Shown here in pieces: positions 46,224-55,696 of a stretch of 64,000 bases of DNA; position 1 is the first letter of the stretch; every line of letters starts with the position of its first letter. The stretch is from Seohaeicola saemankumensis (GTDB lineage Bacteria; Pseudomonadota; Alphaproteobacteria; Rhodobacterales; Rhodobacteraceae): the NCBI RefSeq assembly GCF_021021435.1, contig NZ_JAINWI010000013.1, positions 1-64,000 of the forward strand. The letters are read 5' to 3'. A model generated the notes under the pieces. That model had not been told where the DNA came from, did not search any database, and worked only from the letters and a program-made list of their open reading frames with translations. The position numbers were made by a program, and so were the translations under genes.

Positions 46224-46277
46224 GGGTGTTTAGCCCGCCGGATGGACAGTGCCGCGCGCACGGGATATTCAGCGCGC

Positions 46278-46751
46278 ATGGCCCAGACGAAATCAGACCC
46301 CAATTACAAGATCATCGCCGAGAATCGCCGTGCGCGGTTTGATTATGCGATCGAGGAAGATATCGAATGCGGTATCATCCTTGTCGGGTCCGAAGTGAAA
46401 TCACTGCGCGAGAACGGCGCGAATATCGCGGAAAGCTATGCCTCGGTTGAGGATGGCGAGCTGTATCTGATTAATGGCTACATCGCGCCTTTCCAGCAAG
46501 CGCGGGTCTGGAAACACGAAGAGCGGCGGCGGCGCAAACTTCTGGTGTCGCGCAAGCAACTGGCGCAGTTGTGGAACGCGACGCAGCGCAAGGGTATGAC
46601 GTTGGTGCCGCTGGTGATGTATTTCAACGATCGCGGTCTGGTAAAGTTGAAGATCGGTGTCGCCAAGGGCAAAAAGAACCACGACAAGCGCGAGACCGAG
46701 GCCAAGCGCGACTGGGCCCGCCAGAAACAGCGGCTTCTGAAAGAGAACTGA
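46278..46751 (+). CDS. smpB: SsrA-binding protein
   Basis: A 157-residue protein that binds tmRNA and brings it to stalled ribosomes. It contains '[47 protein letters not shown]' and ends in the basic tail '[21 protein letters not shown]'. The ATG at 46278 ([11 protein letters not shown]) matches family starts; an ATG at 46242 adds 12 unmatched residues. No clear ribosome site is visible. The tmRNA gene is not in the window. Confidence 0.96.
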   Translation: MAQTKSDPNYKIIAENRRARFDYAIEEDIECGIILVGSEVKSLRENGANIAESYASVEDGELYLINGYIAPFQQARVWKHEERRRRKLLVSRKQLAQLWNATQRKGMTLVPLVMYFNDRGLVKLKIGVAKGKKNHDKRETEAKRDWARQKQRLLKEN

Positions 46752-46855
46752 TTCCGCTTGAAAAGGCGTTGATCCGGTCTGATTTGACGGGCCTTTGACT
46801 TGCCAGCAGGGGACCCCCGATGTAGGCAGGATGTGACGCATCGACAGGGGTTCCC

Positions 46856-47713
46856 ATGGCAAATGATGATCCAAGAACGCTGGTGTCTACCGACTGGCTG
46901 GCGGCACATCTGAAAGATCCGGATCTGAGGATTCTGGATGCGACCTTTGTCATGCCGGGCGATCCGCGCGACGCGAAGGCGGCCTATACGGCGGCTCACA
47001 TTCCCGGCGCGCGTTATTTCGACATTGATGAAATCAGTGATCACCGCTCGGACTTGCCGCATATGGCGCCGCCGGTTGAAAAATTCATGTCGCGGATGCG
47101 TGCGATGGGTATCGGCGACGGGCATCAGGTCGTCGTCTATGACGCCGAGGGCCTGTTCTCGGCGGCTCGCGTCTGGTGGCTGTTTCGCCTGATGGGACAG
47201 ATGGATATTGCCGTGCTGGACGGTGGCTTTCCCAAATGGCTGGCCGAGGGGCGCGAGGTCGAGGACATGCTGCCGATGGTCCGCGACCGCCACATGACGG
47301 TGCGGCGCCAGAACCAGTTGGTCAAGGATGTTACGCAGGTCTCTGCCGCGTCTAAACTGGGCGATTACGAGATCATTGATGCCCGCGCCGCCGAACGCTT
47401 CCGTGGTGAGGTTGACGAGCCGCGCCCAGGTTTGCGCAAGGGGCACATTCCGGGTTCGAAGAACCTGCCGTTCAAGGACATCCTCAATCCGGACGGCACG
47501 ATGATGGACGCCGACCACCTGCGCGCGGCTTTTGCTTCTGCCGGTGTGGATCTGTCCAAGCCGGTCATCACAACATGCGGCTCTGGCGTGACCGCCGCCA
47601 TTCTGAGCCTCGCACTGGAACGGATCGGCAAGACCGACCATTCGCTTTATGACGGATCATGGTGTGAATGGGGCGCGTTCCCCACATTGCCCGTCGCCAC
47701 CGGAAAGGCCTGA
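46856..47713 (+). CDS. sseA: 3-mercaptopyruvate/thiosulfate sulfurtransferase
   Basis: A 285-residue two-domain rhodanese. N-terminal domain 'LRILDATFVMPGDPRDAKAAYTAAHIPGARYFDI', C-terminal domain with active-site loop 'TTCGSGVTAAI' (cysteine near residue 240), the CGSGVTA type of mercaptopyruvate sulfurtransferases. It ends 7 bases before the aminotransferase ATG, probably one transcript. Possible roles are cysteine breakdown and sulfur transfer; cyanide detoxification is less likely. Confidence 0.92.
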   Translation: MANDDPRTLVSTDWLAAHLKDPDLRILDATFVMPGDPRDAKAAYTAAHIPGARYFDIDEISDHRSDLPHMAPPVEKFMSRMRAMGIGDGHQVVVYDAEGLFSAARVWWLFRLMGQMDIAVLDGGFPKWLAEGREVEDMLPMVRDRHMTVRRQNQLVKDVTQVSAASKLGDYEIIDARAAERFRGEVDEPRPGLRKGHIPGSKNLPFKDILNPDGTMMDADHLRAAFASAGVDLSKPVITTCGSGVTAAILSLALERIGKTDHSLYDGSWCEWGAFPTLPVATGKA

Positions 47714-47720
47714 TACAGAC

Positions 47721-48905
47721 ATGTTCTCGAATCTCAAAGAACACCCAGCCGACAAAATTCTTGCGCTGATGCAGCTTTACAAGGACGACCCACGTCCGAC
47801 CAAGATTGATCTTGGGGTGGGCGTCTACAAGAATGCCGAGGGCGTTACGCCCGTGATGCGCGCCGTTAAGTTGGCAGAACGCAAACTGGTGGAAGAGCAG
47901 ACGACTAAATCCTATGTCGGTCTGGCGGGGGATCCCGCTTTTTCGGATGTGATGATTGATTTGGTGCTAGGCGGCGTTGTGCCGCGTGACAGCATCGCGG
48001 CGGCGGCGACCCCGGGTGGTACGGGGGCTGTGCGGCAGGCCTTTGAACTGATCCGCATGGCAAACCCTGAGGCACGGGTTTTCGTGTCGAACCCGACATG
48101 GCCGAACCACGTCACCATCCTGAACTATCTGGGGATGGATGTCGCCGAATACCGCTATTTCGACGCCGAAACACGCGGTGTCGATTTCACCGGCATGCTG
48201 GAAGATCTGGCTGATGTGCGCGCAGGCGATGTGGTGTTGCTGCATGGCTGCTGCCATAACCCGACGGGGGCCAACCTGAACCTGACCGAGTGGAAAGCCG
48301 TGGTTGACCTGCTGCTCAAATCCGGTGGCGTCCCGATGATCGACATTGCCTATCAGGGCTTTGGCGATGGTCTTGACGTTGATGCGCAGGCCGTGCGGTT
48401 GGTCGCATCGTCGGTGCCAGAATGCTTGATTGCGGCAAGCTGCTCCAAGAATTTCGGGATCTACCGCGAACGGACCGGTTTGCTGATGGCTGTAGCGCAG
48501 GACAAGAGGTTGCGCGGGCTGACGCAAGGCTCGCTGAATTTCCTCAACCGACAGAACTTTTCATTCCCGCCGGATCATGGCGCGCGGGTCGTGACGGAAA
48601 TTCTGACCGATCCGGTGCTGCGCGCTGACTGGACTTCCGAACTGGAAGAGGTGCGCCTGTCCATGCTGGAATTGCGCAAACAACTGGCGGCGGAACTGCA
48701 GCGGCTTTCAGGCTCTGACCGGTTCGGCTTCATCGCACAGCATCGTGGCATGTTCTCGCGTCTTGGCACCACCCCTGAAATGGTGGCTCGCCTGCGGGAA
48801 GAGCATGCAATCTACATGGTGGGCGATAGCCGCCTGAACATCGCCGGTTTGAACAAGACCACGGTGCCGATCCTTGCCAAGGCGATTGTCGATACCGGTA
48901 TCTGA
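47721..48905 (+). CDS. Aromatic amino acid aminotransferase (class I)
   Basis: A 394-residue PLP enzyme of the AspC/TyrB subgroup: 'HPADKILALMQLYKDDPRPTKIDLGVGVYKNAEG', 'ATPGGTGAVRQAFELI', 'HGCCHNPTGANL' and 'AASCSKNFGIYRERTGLL', where the lysine binds PLP. It probably transaminates aromatic amino acids and aspartate with 2-oxoglutarate. The ATG at 47721 lies 7 bases after the sulfurtransferase stop; the longer frame overlapping sseA is rejected. A strong terminator follows. Confidence 0.92.
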   Translation: MFSNLKEHPADKILALMQLYKDDPRPTKIDLGVGVYKNAEGVTPVMRAVKLAERKLVEEQTTKSYVGLAGDPAFSDVMIDLVLGGVVPRDSIAAAATPGGTGAVRQAFELIRMANPEARVFVSNPTWPNHVTILNYLGMDVAEYRYFDAETRGVDFTGMLEDLADVRAGDVVLLHGCCHNPTGANLNLTEWKAVVDLLLKSGGVPMIDIAYQGFGDGLDVDAQAVRLVASSVPECLIAASCSKNFGIYRERTGLLMAVAQDKRLRGLTQGSLNFLNRQNFSFPPDHGARVVTEILTDPVLRADWTSELEEVRLSMLELRKQLAAELQRLSGSDRFGFIAQHRGMFSRLGTTPEMVARLREEHAIYMVGDSRLNIAGLNKTTVPILAKAIVDTGI

Positions 48906-48911
48906 TCCGGA

Positions 48912-48939
48912 AAAGGGCGGGGTTTTCCCGCCCTTTCTT
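48912..48939 (+). terminator. Bidirectional terminator between aminotransferase and RHH-like gene
   Basis: AAAGGGCGGG (48912-48921) pairs with CCCGCCCTTT (48927-48936), then CTT. The reverse strand has the same stem followed by TCC, so the end of the minus-strand RHH-like gene overlaps it. Confidence 0.85.
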
Positions 48940-49125
48940 ACTCTGCCTCGACTGCGCGCGAACACCAGTAGGAAATCAGCGCATTGCGCGACATGCCGCG
49001 ACCTTGTCGATATTAGTCAGCAGATCGGCATTGAAGCGCAACGCGACAGGAACCTTGACCGCGCGTTGCGGTGCCTCAGGCGGCTTTTCGGCTTTTTCAA
49101 CGGCTTTTTTGGATTTCTTGGCCAT
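48938..49125 (-). pseudogene. Small ribbon-helix-helix-like protein gene with a one-base deletion
   Basis: From the ATG at 49125, after AGGAGGAG, the frame reads 'MAKKSKKAVEKAEKPPEAPQ' then 'RAVKVPVALRFNADLLTNID' and stops at TGA 48976-48978 after 49 codons. The next frame begins at 'MSRNALISYWCSRAVEAE' and ends at TAA 48938. One extra base near 49000 would join them into a 62-residue protein with a basic tail and a short beta-helix-helix pattern, as in RHH/CopG-like DNA-binding proteins. Apart from the single deletion nothing is decayed. The terminator follows at once. Confidence 0.65.
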
Positions 49126-49190
49126 TTGCTCCTCCTGCCTTCAAGCTGAATGATAGGAAAAGTATATCACAAAAATGGCGTATAGGCATG

Positions 49191-49222
49191 AAAAACCCCC
49201 GTTGAACCATCGGGGGTTTTTT
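49191..49222 (-). terminator. Terminator downstream of dapA
   Basis: AAAAACCCCCG (49191-49201) and CGGGGGTTTTT (49211-49221) form a strong stem with a 9-base loop; T-runs lie on both sides. It follows the dapA stop by 16 bases on the minus strand and separates dapA from the RHH-like gene. Confidence 0.9.
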
Positions 49223-49237
49223 GAAAGAGCGAGCCAG

Positions 49238-50113
49238 TCAGTTGATCAGGCCGGCAAAACGCATCGCATCGTCCATCCGCGCCTTGACCGCATCAGTCAG
49301 TCCGACCAAGGGCAGACGCACTTCGTCGCTGCACATGCCCAAACGTGACAGACCGTATTTCGCGCCCGCCACACCCGGCTCGGCAAAAATTGCCTCGTGC
49401 AATGGCATCAAACGGTCCAGCAAGGTCAGCGCTGTGGCATAATCGCCCTTGAGCGTGGCTGTCTGGAATTCGGCACAAAGTCTTGGTGCGACATTGGCCG
49501 TGACCGAGATACAGCCCACCCCACCATGTGCGTTGTAACCAAGTGCGGTTGCATCCTCGCCAGAAAGCTGGATGAAATCGGGCCCGCAGGTCATCCGCTG
49601 CTTGGGCACGCGGCTTAGATCGCCTGTTGCGTCCTTGACGCCGACAATGCGCGGGAGCTTGGCCAACTCACCCATCGTGGCGGGCAGCATGTCGACAACG
49701 GACCGTCCGGGAATGTTGTAGATGATGATCGGCAGGTTGCAGCAATCGTGGATCGCCTTGAAATGCGCGATAAGTCCGGCCTGCGTGGGCTTGTTATAAT
49801 AGGGCGTCACCACCAGCGCGGCATCGGCCCCGACCTCTTCGGCATGCTGGATCAGGCGGATGCCTTCGGTGGTATTGTTCGAACCGGCACCGGCAATCAC
49901 GGGGATACGTCCGGCGGCAGCCTTGACGACCTCTTCGATCACAGTCTCATGTTCGCGATGCGATAGGGTGGGGCTTTCTCCAGTCGTGCCAACGGGCACC
50001 AGACCATGCGAGCCTTCGGTCACGTGCCAATCTACAAGTTTCTTAAGCGTCTCGATATCCAGCGCGCCGTTCTTGAACGGCGTGATGAGGGCGGGTATGG
50101 AACCCTTGAACAT
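49238..50113 (-). CDS. dapA: 4-hydroxy-tetrahydrodipicolinate synthase
   Basis: Condenses pyruvate with aspartate semialdehyde, first committed step to diaminopimelate and lysine. The 291-residue product starts '[19 protein letters not shown]' and has '[18 protein letters not shown]', '[14 protein letters not shown]' (catalytic Tyr) and '[14 protein letters not shown]' (Schiff-base Lys). The ATG at 50113 gives the normal length; the longer frame has no match. Divergent from slt. Confidence 0.96.
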   Translation of the reverse strand: MFKGSIPALITPFKNGALDIETLKKLVDWHVTEGSHGLVPVGTTGESPTLSHREHETVIEEVVKAAAGRIPVIAGAGSNNTTEGIRLIQHAEEVGADAALVVTPYYNKPTQAGLIAHFKAIHDCCNLPIIIYNIPGRSVVDMLPATMGELAKLPRIVGVKDATGDLSRVPKQRMTCGPDFIQLSGEDATALGYNAHGGVGCISVTANVAPRLCAEFQTATLKGDYATALTLLDRLMPLHEAIFAEPGVAGAKYGLSRLGMCSDEVRLPLVGLTDAVKARMDDAMRFAGLIN

Positions 50114-50259
50114 GACACGCTCCTTTTCTGTTGTCGTGATGGCATGGCGCCGTTGGTTGAAGCCTAGGTAGGAGTCTGTCACCAACGTGATTTGAAGCGC
50201 CAGACTCAAGGCTGTAATCTGGCGCTGTCTATCCTTTGTCCCTCTGGAAAAAGCAAGTG

Positions 50260-52224
50260 ATGTTGCGAAAAGCAATCCAAAACGCCCTGTTCGTCGGCCT
50301 GATTATGTCATCTGCATTGCAGGCGCAGGATACCGGGCCGCAGCCGCTGGCCTCTGCGCTTTCAGCCGTGCGCGCGGGGAACTGGGATAACGCGGCCACT
50401 CTCGCTTTGCGCGCCGGACCCGAGGCTGTCGATCTGGTCGAATGGCACCGTTTGCGGGCGGGTCGCGGGCGTGCCGAGGATGTACTGGCTTTTCTGGAAC
50501 GTAATCCCGATTGGCCGGGGCTTGCGCTGCTGCGGCACCGCTCGGAAGAGGTATTCGTGACCGCCAGCGATGATCAGGTCTTGCGTTTCTTTCAGAACCA
50601 GACGCCACAAACCGGTGTCGGCTTGCTGCGCTATGCCGATGCCCTGACGGCCAAGGGCCGTGCAGGTGACGCCGAAGCCAGCCTTGTTCTGGGGTGGCGG
50701 ACGCTGGCGATGGATCAGAGAGAGCACGACACCTTTGTCCAAAGACATGGTCCCCTTCTGACACCGCATCACGCGGCGCGGCTTGATATGGCTTTGTGGC
50801 GGGGTCTGAACAGTGATGCGGACCGTGTTTTGCCGCTGGTCGATGCCGACCGGCGCGCACTGGCGATCGCCAGACTGGCGTTGAAAGCCCAGCGTGACGG
50901 GGTGAACACGCTGATTGATGCGGTTCCCCAACCGCTTGTGTCCGATGCCGGTCTGGCCCATGACCGTTTCAACTGGCGTATCCAGAAAGGATTTACCGAC
51001 AGTGCCATCGAGCTTTTGCTGGAACGCTCGACCTCGGCTGCTGCATTGGGAGAGCCGCAGCGCTGGGCCGGTTGGCGCAGCTATCTGGCACGGGCGCAAA
51101 TGCGGGCGGGCAACAGCGACCTAGCCTACAGGCTGGCGGCCTCGCATCAACTGGCGGAAGGGTCGGACTATGCCGATCTGGAATGGCTGGCTGGCTATAT
51201 CGCCCTGACCTACATGAAAGACACCGATCTGGCGCTGGACCATTTCCAGAGGTTCCGGATGGCTGTCGCAACGCCGATCTCGTTGGGGCGGGCGGGTTAC
51301 TGGATCGGGCGCGCGCAGGATGCTGCGGGCGATACCGAAGCGGCAGCCCAAGCCTATGCCGAGGGGGCGCAGCACCAGACAAGCTTTTACGGATTGCTGG
51401 CGGCGGAACGTGCTGGCCTTGCCTCCGATCCGTCCTTGAAGGGTGCCGACGTGCCGCCCGATTGGCGCAGTGCGCCGCTGGCGTCCTCATCCGTTTTTCG
51501 CGCGGGCCTGTTGTTGCAACGCGCGGGCGAAGCGGGGCTGGCCAAGCAGTTTTTCACCCATCTGGCCGAAAGCCAGTCCGAGATTGGATTGGCCCAGCTT
51601 GGAGAGATGGCACTGGATCTGGGTGAGCCGCATCTTGCTGTGATGATCGGCAAGGAAGCGGCGAACAAGGGTGTTGTGCTGCCCCGTCCTTATTACGCGC
51701 TGCATCCGATGCGCGAGATGGGGCTGCCTGTCCCGATGGAGTTGGCCAAGGCGATTGCGCGGCGCGAAAGCGAATTCAATCCGGTGGTTGTCAGCGGCGC
51801 AGGGGCGCAAGGCTTGATGCAACTGATGCCCGGCACCGCCGCCGAAGTGGCGCGCGATCTGGGGCTGGAGCATGATGCCGGGCGGGTCCTGTCGGATTGG
51901 GCCTATAATGCGCGGCTTGGCAGTGGCTATCTGGCGCGGCTTGGGGCAGATTTCAGCGGCAATATCGTTCTGGTCTCGGCCGCCTATAACGCGGGCCCCA
52001 GCCGCCCGACCCGCTGGATGGCAGAGCAGGGCGATCCCCGCGGCGCGTCCGAGGAAGCGGTGGTCGACTGGATTGAACATATCCCGTTCACTGAAACGCG
52101 GAATTACGTGATGCGCGTGGCGGAATCCCTGCCGATCTATCGGGCCCGTCTGGGGCGTGAACCGCATCCGGTCCCGTTCAGCCGTGAATTGGCCGGTTCA
52201 ACGGTTCTGCCGCTCGCGCCATAG
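50260..52224 (+). CDS. Soluble-type lytic murein transglycosylase
   Basis: A 654-residue periplasmic enzyme with signal '[15 protein letters not shown]', a long alpha-helical superhelix (~30-480) and a C-terminal SLT domain (~490-630). The SLT signatures are '[30 protein letters not shown]' (catalytic Glu in RRESEF) and '[14 protein letters not shown]'. It cleaves peptidoglycan glycan strands to 1,6-anhydroMurNAc. ATG 50260 was chosen; an in-frame TTG at 50236 adds eight residues. It runs convergent with the DMT gene, overlapping it by 27 bases. Confidence 0.93.
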   Translation: MLRKAIQNALFVGLIMSSALQAQDTGPQPLASALSAVRAGNWDNAATLALRAGPEAVDLVEWHRLRAGRGRAEDVLAFLERNPDWPGLALLRHRSEEVFVTASDDQVLRFFQNQTPQTGVGLLRYADALTAKGRAGDAEASLVLGWRTLAMDQREHDTFVQRHGPLLTPHHAARLDMALWRGLNSDADRVLPLVDADRRALAIARLALKAQRDGVNTLIDAVPQPLVSDAGLAHDRFNWRIQKGFTDSAIELLLERSTSAAALGEPQRWAGWRSYLARAQMRAGNSDLAYRLAASHQLAEGSDYADLEWLAGYIALTYMKDTDLALDHFQRFRMAVATPISLGRAGYWIGRAQDAAGDTEAAAQAYAEGAQHQTSFYGLLAAERAGLASDPSLKGADVPPDWRSAPLASSSVFRAGLLLQRAGEAGLAKQFFTHLAESQSEIGLAQLGEMALDLGEPHLAVMIGKEAANKGVVLPRPYYALHPMREMGLPVPMELAKAIARRESEFNPVVVSGAGAQGLMQLMPGTAAEVARDLGLEHDAGRVLSDWAYNARLGSGYLARLGADFSGNIVLVSAAYNAGPSRPTRWMAEQGDPRGASEEAVVDWIEHIPFTETRNYVMRVAESLPIYRARLGREPHPVPFSRELAGSTVLPLAP

Positions 52225-53064
52225 GGTGAACAAACCCGCGGCAACGATCAGCGCCGCACCTACCGCGACATTTGTGCGGATCGTTTCCGAGAATACCGCG
52301 ATGCCCAGAACCGAGGCAAAGACCAGTTGCAGATAGGCAAAGGGCTGCACTGCGCTTGCCTCGGCAACCTCATAGCATTTGATCAGCAGCCAGTGACCCA
52401 AGGCACCTGTGATGCACAAAAGGCCCATCCAGCCCCAATCCGGGCCGGTCATGGGTTCCCAGAACCACACGCCGACAATGGTCATCGCCAGCGATCCGAC
52501 TGTCCCTGTCCAGAAAAAGCTGGTGGCGGTGCTGTCCTTGCGGGCAGCATAGCGTGTCAGCAAGCCATAAAGTGCGAACATCAACGCCGCGATCAGTGGC
52601 ACGATCGCCTCGATCCGGAAGACACCAAAGCCGGGTTGCAGGATGATCAGAACGCCGATGAACCCCACGCCGATCGCTGCCCAACGACGCCAGCCGACTG
52701 TCTCGCCCAGCACAGGTCCTGACAGGGCTGCGACCAGCAACGGATAGCAGGTGAACACCGCATGGCTTTCGATCAGGCCAAGCAAGGTGAAGGCCAGCAC
52801 CATAACGCAGATCTCGGTGACCAACAGAACCGCGCGAAACGCCTGCAACACAGGCTGTGATGTTTTCGCCGCCGCCCGCAGACCGCCAGCCTTACGCGCA
52901 GCTATCGACATGACGAACGCGGCAAAGAACCAGTAACGGATCATGATGACCATGAAGACGTTGTATTCCCCCGCAAGATGGCGCGAGATTCCGTCCTGCA
53001 TGGCAAAGACAAATGTGGTTGCAATCATAAGCATGATCCCAAGGCGGGTGTTCTGTTCGGTCAT
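52198..53064 (-). CDS. EamA/DMT superfamily transporter
   Basis: A 288-residue inner-membrane protein with ten segments in two EamA repeats: 'LGIMLMIATTFVFAMQDGISRHLAG' near the start, and 'YGLLTRYAARKDSTATSFFW' plus 'FAYLQLVFASVLGIAVFSETI' in the second half. Likely a metabolite exporter; substrate unknown. Its ATG overlaps the mnmD stop by four bases (ATGA), and its 3' end overlaps slt by 27 bases in opposite orientation. Confidence 0.9.
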   Translation of the reverse strand: MTEQNTRLGIMLMIATTFVFAMQDGISRHLAGEYNVFMVIMIRYWFFAAFVMSIAARKAGGLRAAAKTSQPVLQAFRAVLLVTEICVMVLAFTLLGLIESHAVFTCYPLLVAALSGPVLGETVGWRRWAAIGVGFIGVLIILQPGFGVFRIEAIVPLIAALMFALYGLLTRYAARKDSTATSFFWTGTVGSLAMTIVGVWFWEPMTGPDWGWMGLLCITGALGHWLLIKCYEVAEASAVQPFAYLQLVFASVLGIAVFSETIRTNVAVGAALIVAAGLFTLWRERQNR

Positions 53065-53762
53065 GCTTGGGCCTTCCGTGCCACGGTCATATGTCTTTTG
53101 GTGCCGTATCCCTGCCGTCTTTGGACGTCAAATCCGGCCGCTTGCAACCCGCGCCTGACAAATCCGGCGGCTGTATAGGTGGCGGCTGTTCCGCCGGCGT
53201 GGGTGTGGCGCCCCACTTCTGCTAACAGAGATTCCTGCCACATCTCGGGATTTTTCGCGGGCGAAAAGCCGTCCAGAAACCACGCATCGGCCTGTCCGGT
53301 CCAATGCGGAAGGGTTTCGCGCGCATCGCCGGAAACCATTGTGAATTGCAGGTCGGGCAGGGTGAATCCTGCGGGGTTGTCGGTCCAGAACGGTGCGAGT
53401 TCGCTGCTGAGCGGTTCCAAAACCGGAAAGGCCGATTGCGCGCGCAGCATGTCGGCGGCGCGGAGCGGGAATGCCTCGAATGTGGTGAATTGCAATTGGC
53501 CGGACTGCCCGCTGCCACGCCATAGATGAAGCGCGGACAACAGGTTCAATCCGGTACCAAAACCAAGCTCTGCGATGTGAAAACCGTCACGGAAACGCGC
53601 TGGCAAGTCATTGCCCGCCAGAAATACATGTGCGGTCTCGGCAAGCCCGCCCTGCAGCGAGAAATAGGGATCGTCAAACCTTGTAGAAACGGGCAGATCC
53701 CCGTCGCGCCAAGCGATTAGTGCGGTCTGGTCTTGCAAGGGGGCATCCCTTAGGAAGGGCAT
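53061..53762 (-). CDS. mnmD: tRNA 5-methylaminomethyl-2-thiouridine methyltransferase, MnmD-type
   Basis: A 233-residue SAM-dependent methyltransferase of the MnmC N-domain family: 'RFDDPYFSLQGGLAETAHVFLAGNDLPARF' and the SAM loop 'HIAELGFGTGLNLLSAL', then 'AWFLDGFSPAKNPEMWQESLL' and 'GYGTKRHM'. It would complete mnm5s2U34 in tRNA. The ATG at 53762 (MPFLRDAPLQDQT) was chosen; the longer frame would overlap the divergent FAD gene. In E. coli this domain is fused to an FAD oxidoreductase, which is here a separate divergent gene. Confidence 0.85.
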   Translation of the reverse strand: MPFLRDAPLQDQTALIAWRDGDLPVSTRFDDPYFSLQGGLAETAHVFLAGNDLPARFRDGFHIAELGFGTGLNLLSALHLWRGSGQSGQLQFTTFEAFPLRAADMLRAQSAFPVLEPLSSELAPFWTDNPAGFTLPDLQFTMVSGDARETLPHWTGQADAWFLDGFSPAKNPEMWQESLLAEVGRHTHAGGTAATYTAAGFVRRGLQAAGFDVQRRQGYGTKRHMTVARKAQA

Positions 53763-53803
53763 TGAAAACAGCGCGACAATGCAAAGGATGTCAGGGAATG
53801 GCA

Positions 53804-54838
53804 ATGGCGGATGTGACCGTGCTGGGAGCCGGAATTTTCGGCCTGTCGGTTGCCTGGGCCTGTGTCGGGCGCGGTGCAAAGGTGCGTGTGATAGACCCTT
53901 ACGGACCGGGTGCGGGCAGCAGTGGCGGCATCGTTGGGGCGCTTGCGCCGCATGTGCCTGAACAGTGGAATGACAAGAAGGCGTTCCAACTCGACAGCTT
54001 GCTGATGGCGGCGTCTTTCTGGTCGGGGGTCGAGGCGTCTTCCGGCATGTCCACAGGCTATGCGCGTCTGGGTCGCTTGCAGCCCGTCACGGACCTTGCA
54101 GCGCTGGATCTGGCCAAAGCGCGCGCACTGTCGGCCGCGGAGTTGTGGCAGGGACAGGCGGTATGGGAGGTGCTGCGCGCCGATACGCTGGGTGACTGGT
54201 CGCCGCATAGCCCCAGCGGTTGGGTGATCCGCGACACGCTGTCGGCGCGGCTACATCCGCGGCAGGCCTGTGCGGCGCTTGTGGTTGCATTGCAGGCGCA
54301 TGGCGCCGATGTGGTAAACGAACACCGCGTTGAAGGGCGTGTTATACATGCCAGCGGTCTGGCGGGACTAGAGGCGATCAGTGCCGATCTGGGGCGCAGC
54401 TTCGGTAATGGCGTCAAAGGGCAAGCGGCGCTGCTGGCCTATGATGCGTGTGATCTGCCGCAGCTTTTTGTCGATACGGTCCATGTTGTACCGCATGCCG
54501 ATGGAACGGTCGCTGTCGGATCGACCAGCGAGCGGGATTATGAAGATGCCTCCGTCACGGACGCACAGCTCGATCAGGTGATCGCCCGCGCCCGTGACGC
54601 CGTTCACGCCTTGCGCGATGTCGAAGTGATCGAGCGTTGGGCCGGTGTGCGCCCCCGCGCCCGCAGCCGTGCGCCGGTTCTTGGTGTGCATCCGGTTTAC
54701 AGCGACCATTTTATCGCCAATGGCGGTTTCAAGATCGGTTTTGGCATGGCCCCGAAAGTGGCAGAGGTTATGGCCGATCTGGTGCTGGACGGGATCGACA
54801 CGATCCCTGCGGGTTTCCGTCCAGAGGCGAGTCTCTGA
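53804..54838 (+). CDS. FAD-dependent oxidoreductase (DAAO family, MnmC2-like)
   Basis: A 344-residue flavoprotein: FAD Rossmann motif 'VTVLGAGIFGLSVAWACVGRGAKVRVID' at the start, 'GIVGALAPHVPEQWNDKKAFQLDSL' (MnmC2-like) and a C-terminal 'HFIANGGFKIGFGMAPKVAE'. AGGGA lies 6 bases before the ATG at 53804; an ATG two codons earlier is possible. Its 5' end lies 41 bases from the divergent mnmD start, so it may supply the cmnm5-to-nm5 step. A general amino acid oxidase is the alternative. Confidence 0.8.
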   Translation: MADVTVLGAGIFGLSVAWACVGRGAKVRVIDPYGPGAGSSGGIVGALAPHVPEQWNDKKAFQLDSLLMAASFWSGVEASSGMSTGYARLGRLQPVTDLAALDLAKARALSAAELWQGQAVWEVLRADTLGDWSPHSPSGWVIRDTLSARLHPRQACAALVVALQAHGADVVNEHRVEGRVIHASGLAGLEAISADLGRSFGNGVKGQAALLAYDACDLPQLFVDTVHVVPHADGTVAVGSTSERDYEDASVTDAQLDQVIARARDAVHALRDVEVIERWAGVRPRARSRAPVLGVHPVYSDHFIANGGFKIGFGMAPKVAEVMADLVLDGIDTIPAGFRPEASL

Positions 54839-54841
54839 CCC

Positions 54842-55654
54842 TCAGCTTGCCTGGGCTTGCATACATTGCCGCCCATCCGGACCGCGCACCCACATCGTTC
54901 CATCGGCACACCAGCACAGATCTGCGGCTTCGAAATGCATCAGGGGGGCGGTTGCCCGAAAACTGAATGTGCGCAGCGTGCCCAGTTGCTCGGTCGCCAG
55001 CAGAATCAAATGCTGCGCCAGCAAAGGGCCATGGGTCACCAGGCCCGCGTACCCCTCGACATCGCGGGCATAGTCCAGATCATAGTGGATACGGTGCCCG
55101 TTGAATGTGAGCGCCGAATAGCGGAAGAGCAGGGTACTGTCGAAATGCACGGTCCGGCAAAGATCTTCATCGCGTCGTGCGATCGGTGCCGCGGGACTTG
55201 GCGCATCCGACGACAGGTCTTCGCGATAAACCAGATCCTGCGATTCGGTCACGCAGACCCGCCCGTTCTGGACGATTTTGTGCCGCAAGGTGACAAACCC
55301 AAGCGGACCGGTGCGCCCATCCTTTCGTGTCACGCTATCGATGGTGGTTGTCTTGTGCGCGGGCTCTCCTGCCATCATCGGCGTATCGAATGCCAGCCGT
55401 CCACCTGCCCACATCCGGCGCGGAAGGCCCAGATCGGGGATAAGGCCAAGCCCCGTGGCGGGATGCCCGTCGCGTCCCAGTTTTGCGGGTGGCTGGGGCT
55501 CCCAGAAATACAGTTGATGGAAGAAGGGCGGCAAGGTTGCGCCTGCGATAATCGTTGCCGGTTGCCCCAAAGCGACCTGCAAGGCAGCGCTGCGGGCGGG
55601 GTCCATCACATCCGTGACGGTTTGACTGTCGGGGTGGGCTGGCACATGTTCCAT
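54842..55654 (-). CDS. MaoC/HTD2-like hot-dog dehydratase
   Basis: A 270-residue protein with two hot-dog domains as in HTD2 and mesaconyl-C4-CoA hydratase relatives. The N-terminal FAS1_DH_region includes 'PPFFHQLYFWEPQP' and 'RRMWAGGRLAFDTP'; the C-terminal MaoC part has 'LTFNGHRIHYDLDYARDVEGYAGLVTHGPLLAQ', with the catalytic Asp/His near 'HYD'. It would hydrate or dehydrate a CoA or ACP thioester; the substrate is not evident. It converges with the FAD gene (4 bases apart) and is divergent from the VOC gene (42-base gap). Confidence 0.82.
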   Translation of the reverse strand: MEHVPAHPDSQTVTDVMDPARSAALQVALGQPATIIAGATLPPFFHQLYFWEPQPPAKLGRDGHPATGLGLIPDLGLPRRMWAGGRLAFDTPMMAGEPAHKTTTIDSVTRKDGRTGPLGFVTLRHKIVQNGRVCVTESQDLVYREDLSSDAPSPAAPIARRDEDLCRTVHFDSTLLFRYSALTFNGHRIHYDLDYARDVEGYAGLVTHGPLLAQHLILLATEQLGTLRTFSFRATAPLMHFEAADLCWCADGTMWVRGPDGRQCMQAQAS

Positions 55655-55696
55655 CCGCGCAGATTAGGCATGCTTGGGACAAGGAACAATCGTGAA

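Noticed and set aside
54857-55696. Long N-terminal extension of the VOC protein
   Set aside because: It runs antisense through the hot-dog dehydratase gene; the VOC domain begins at 55697.
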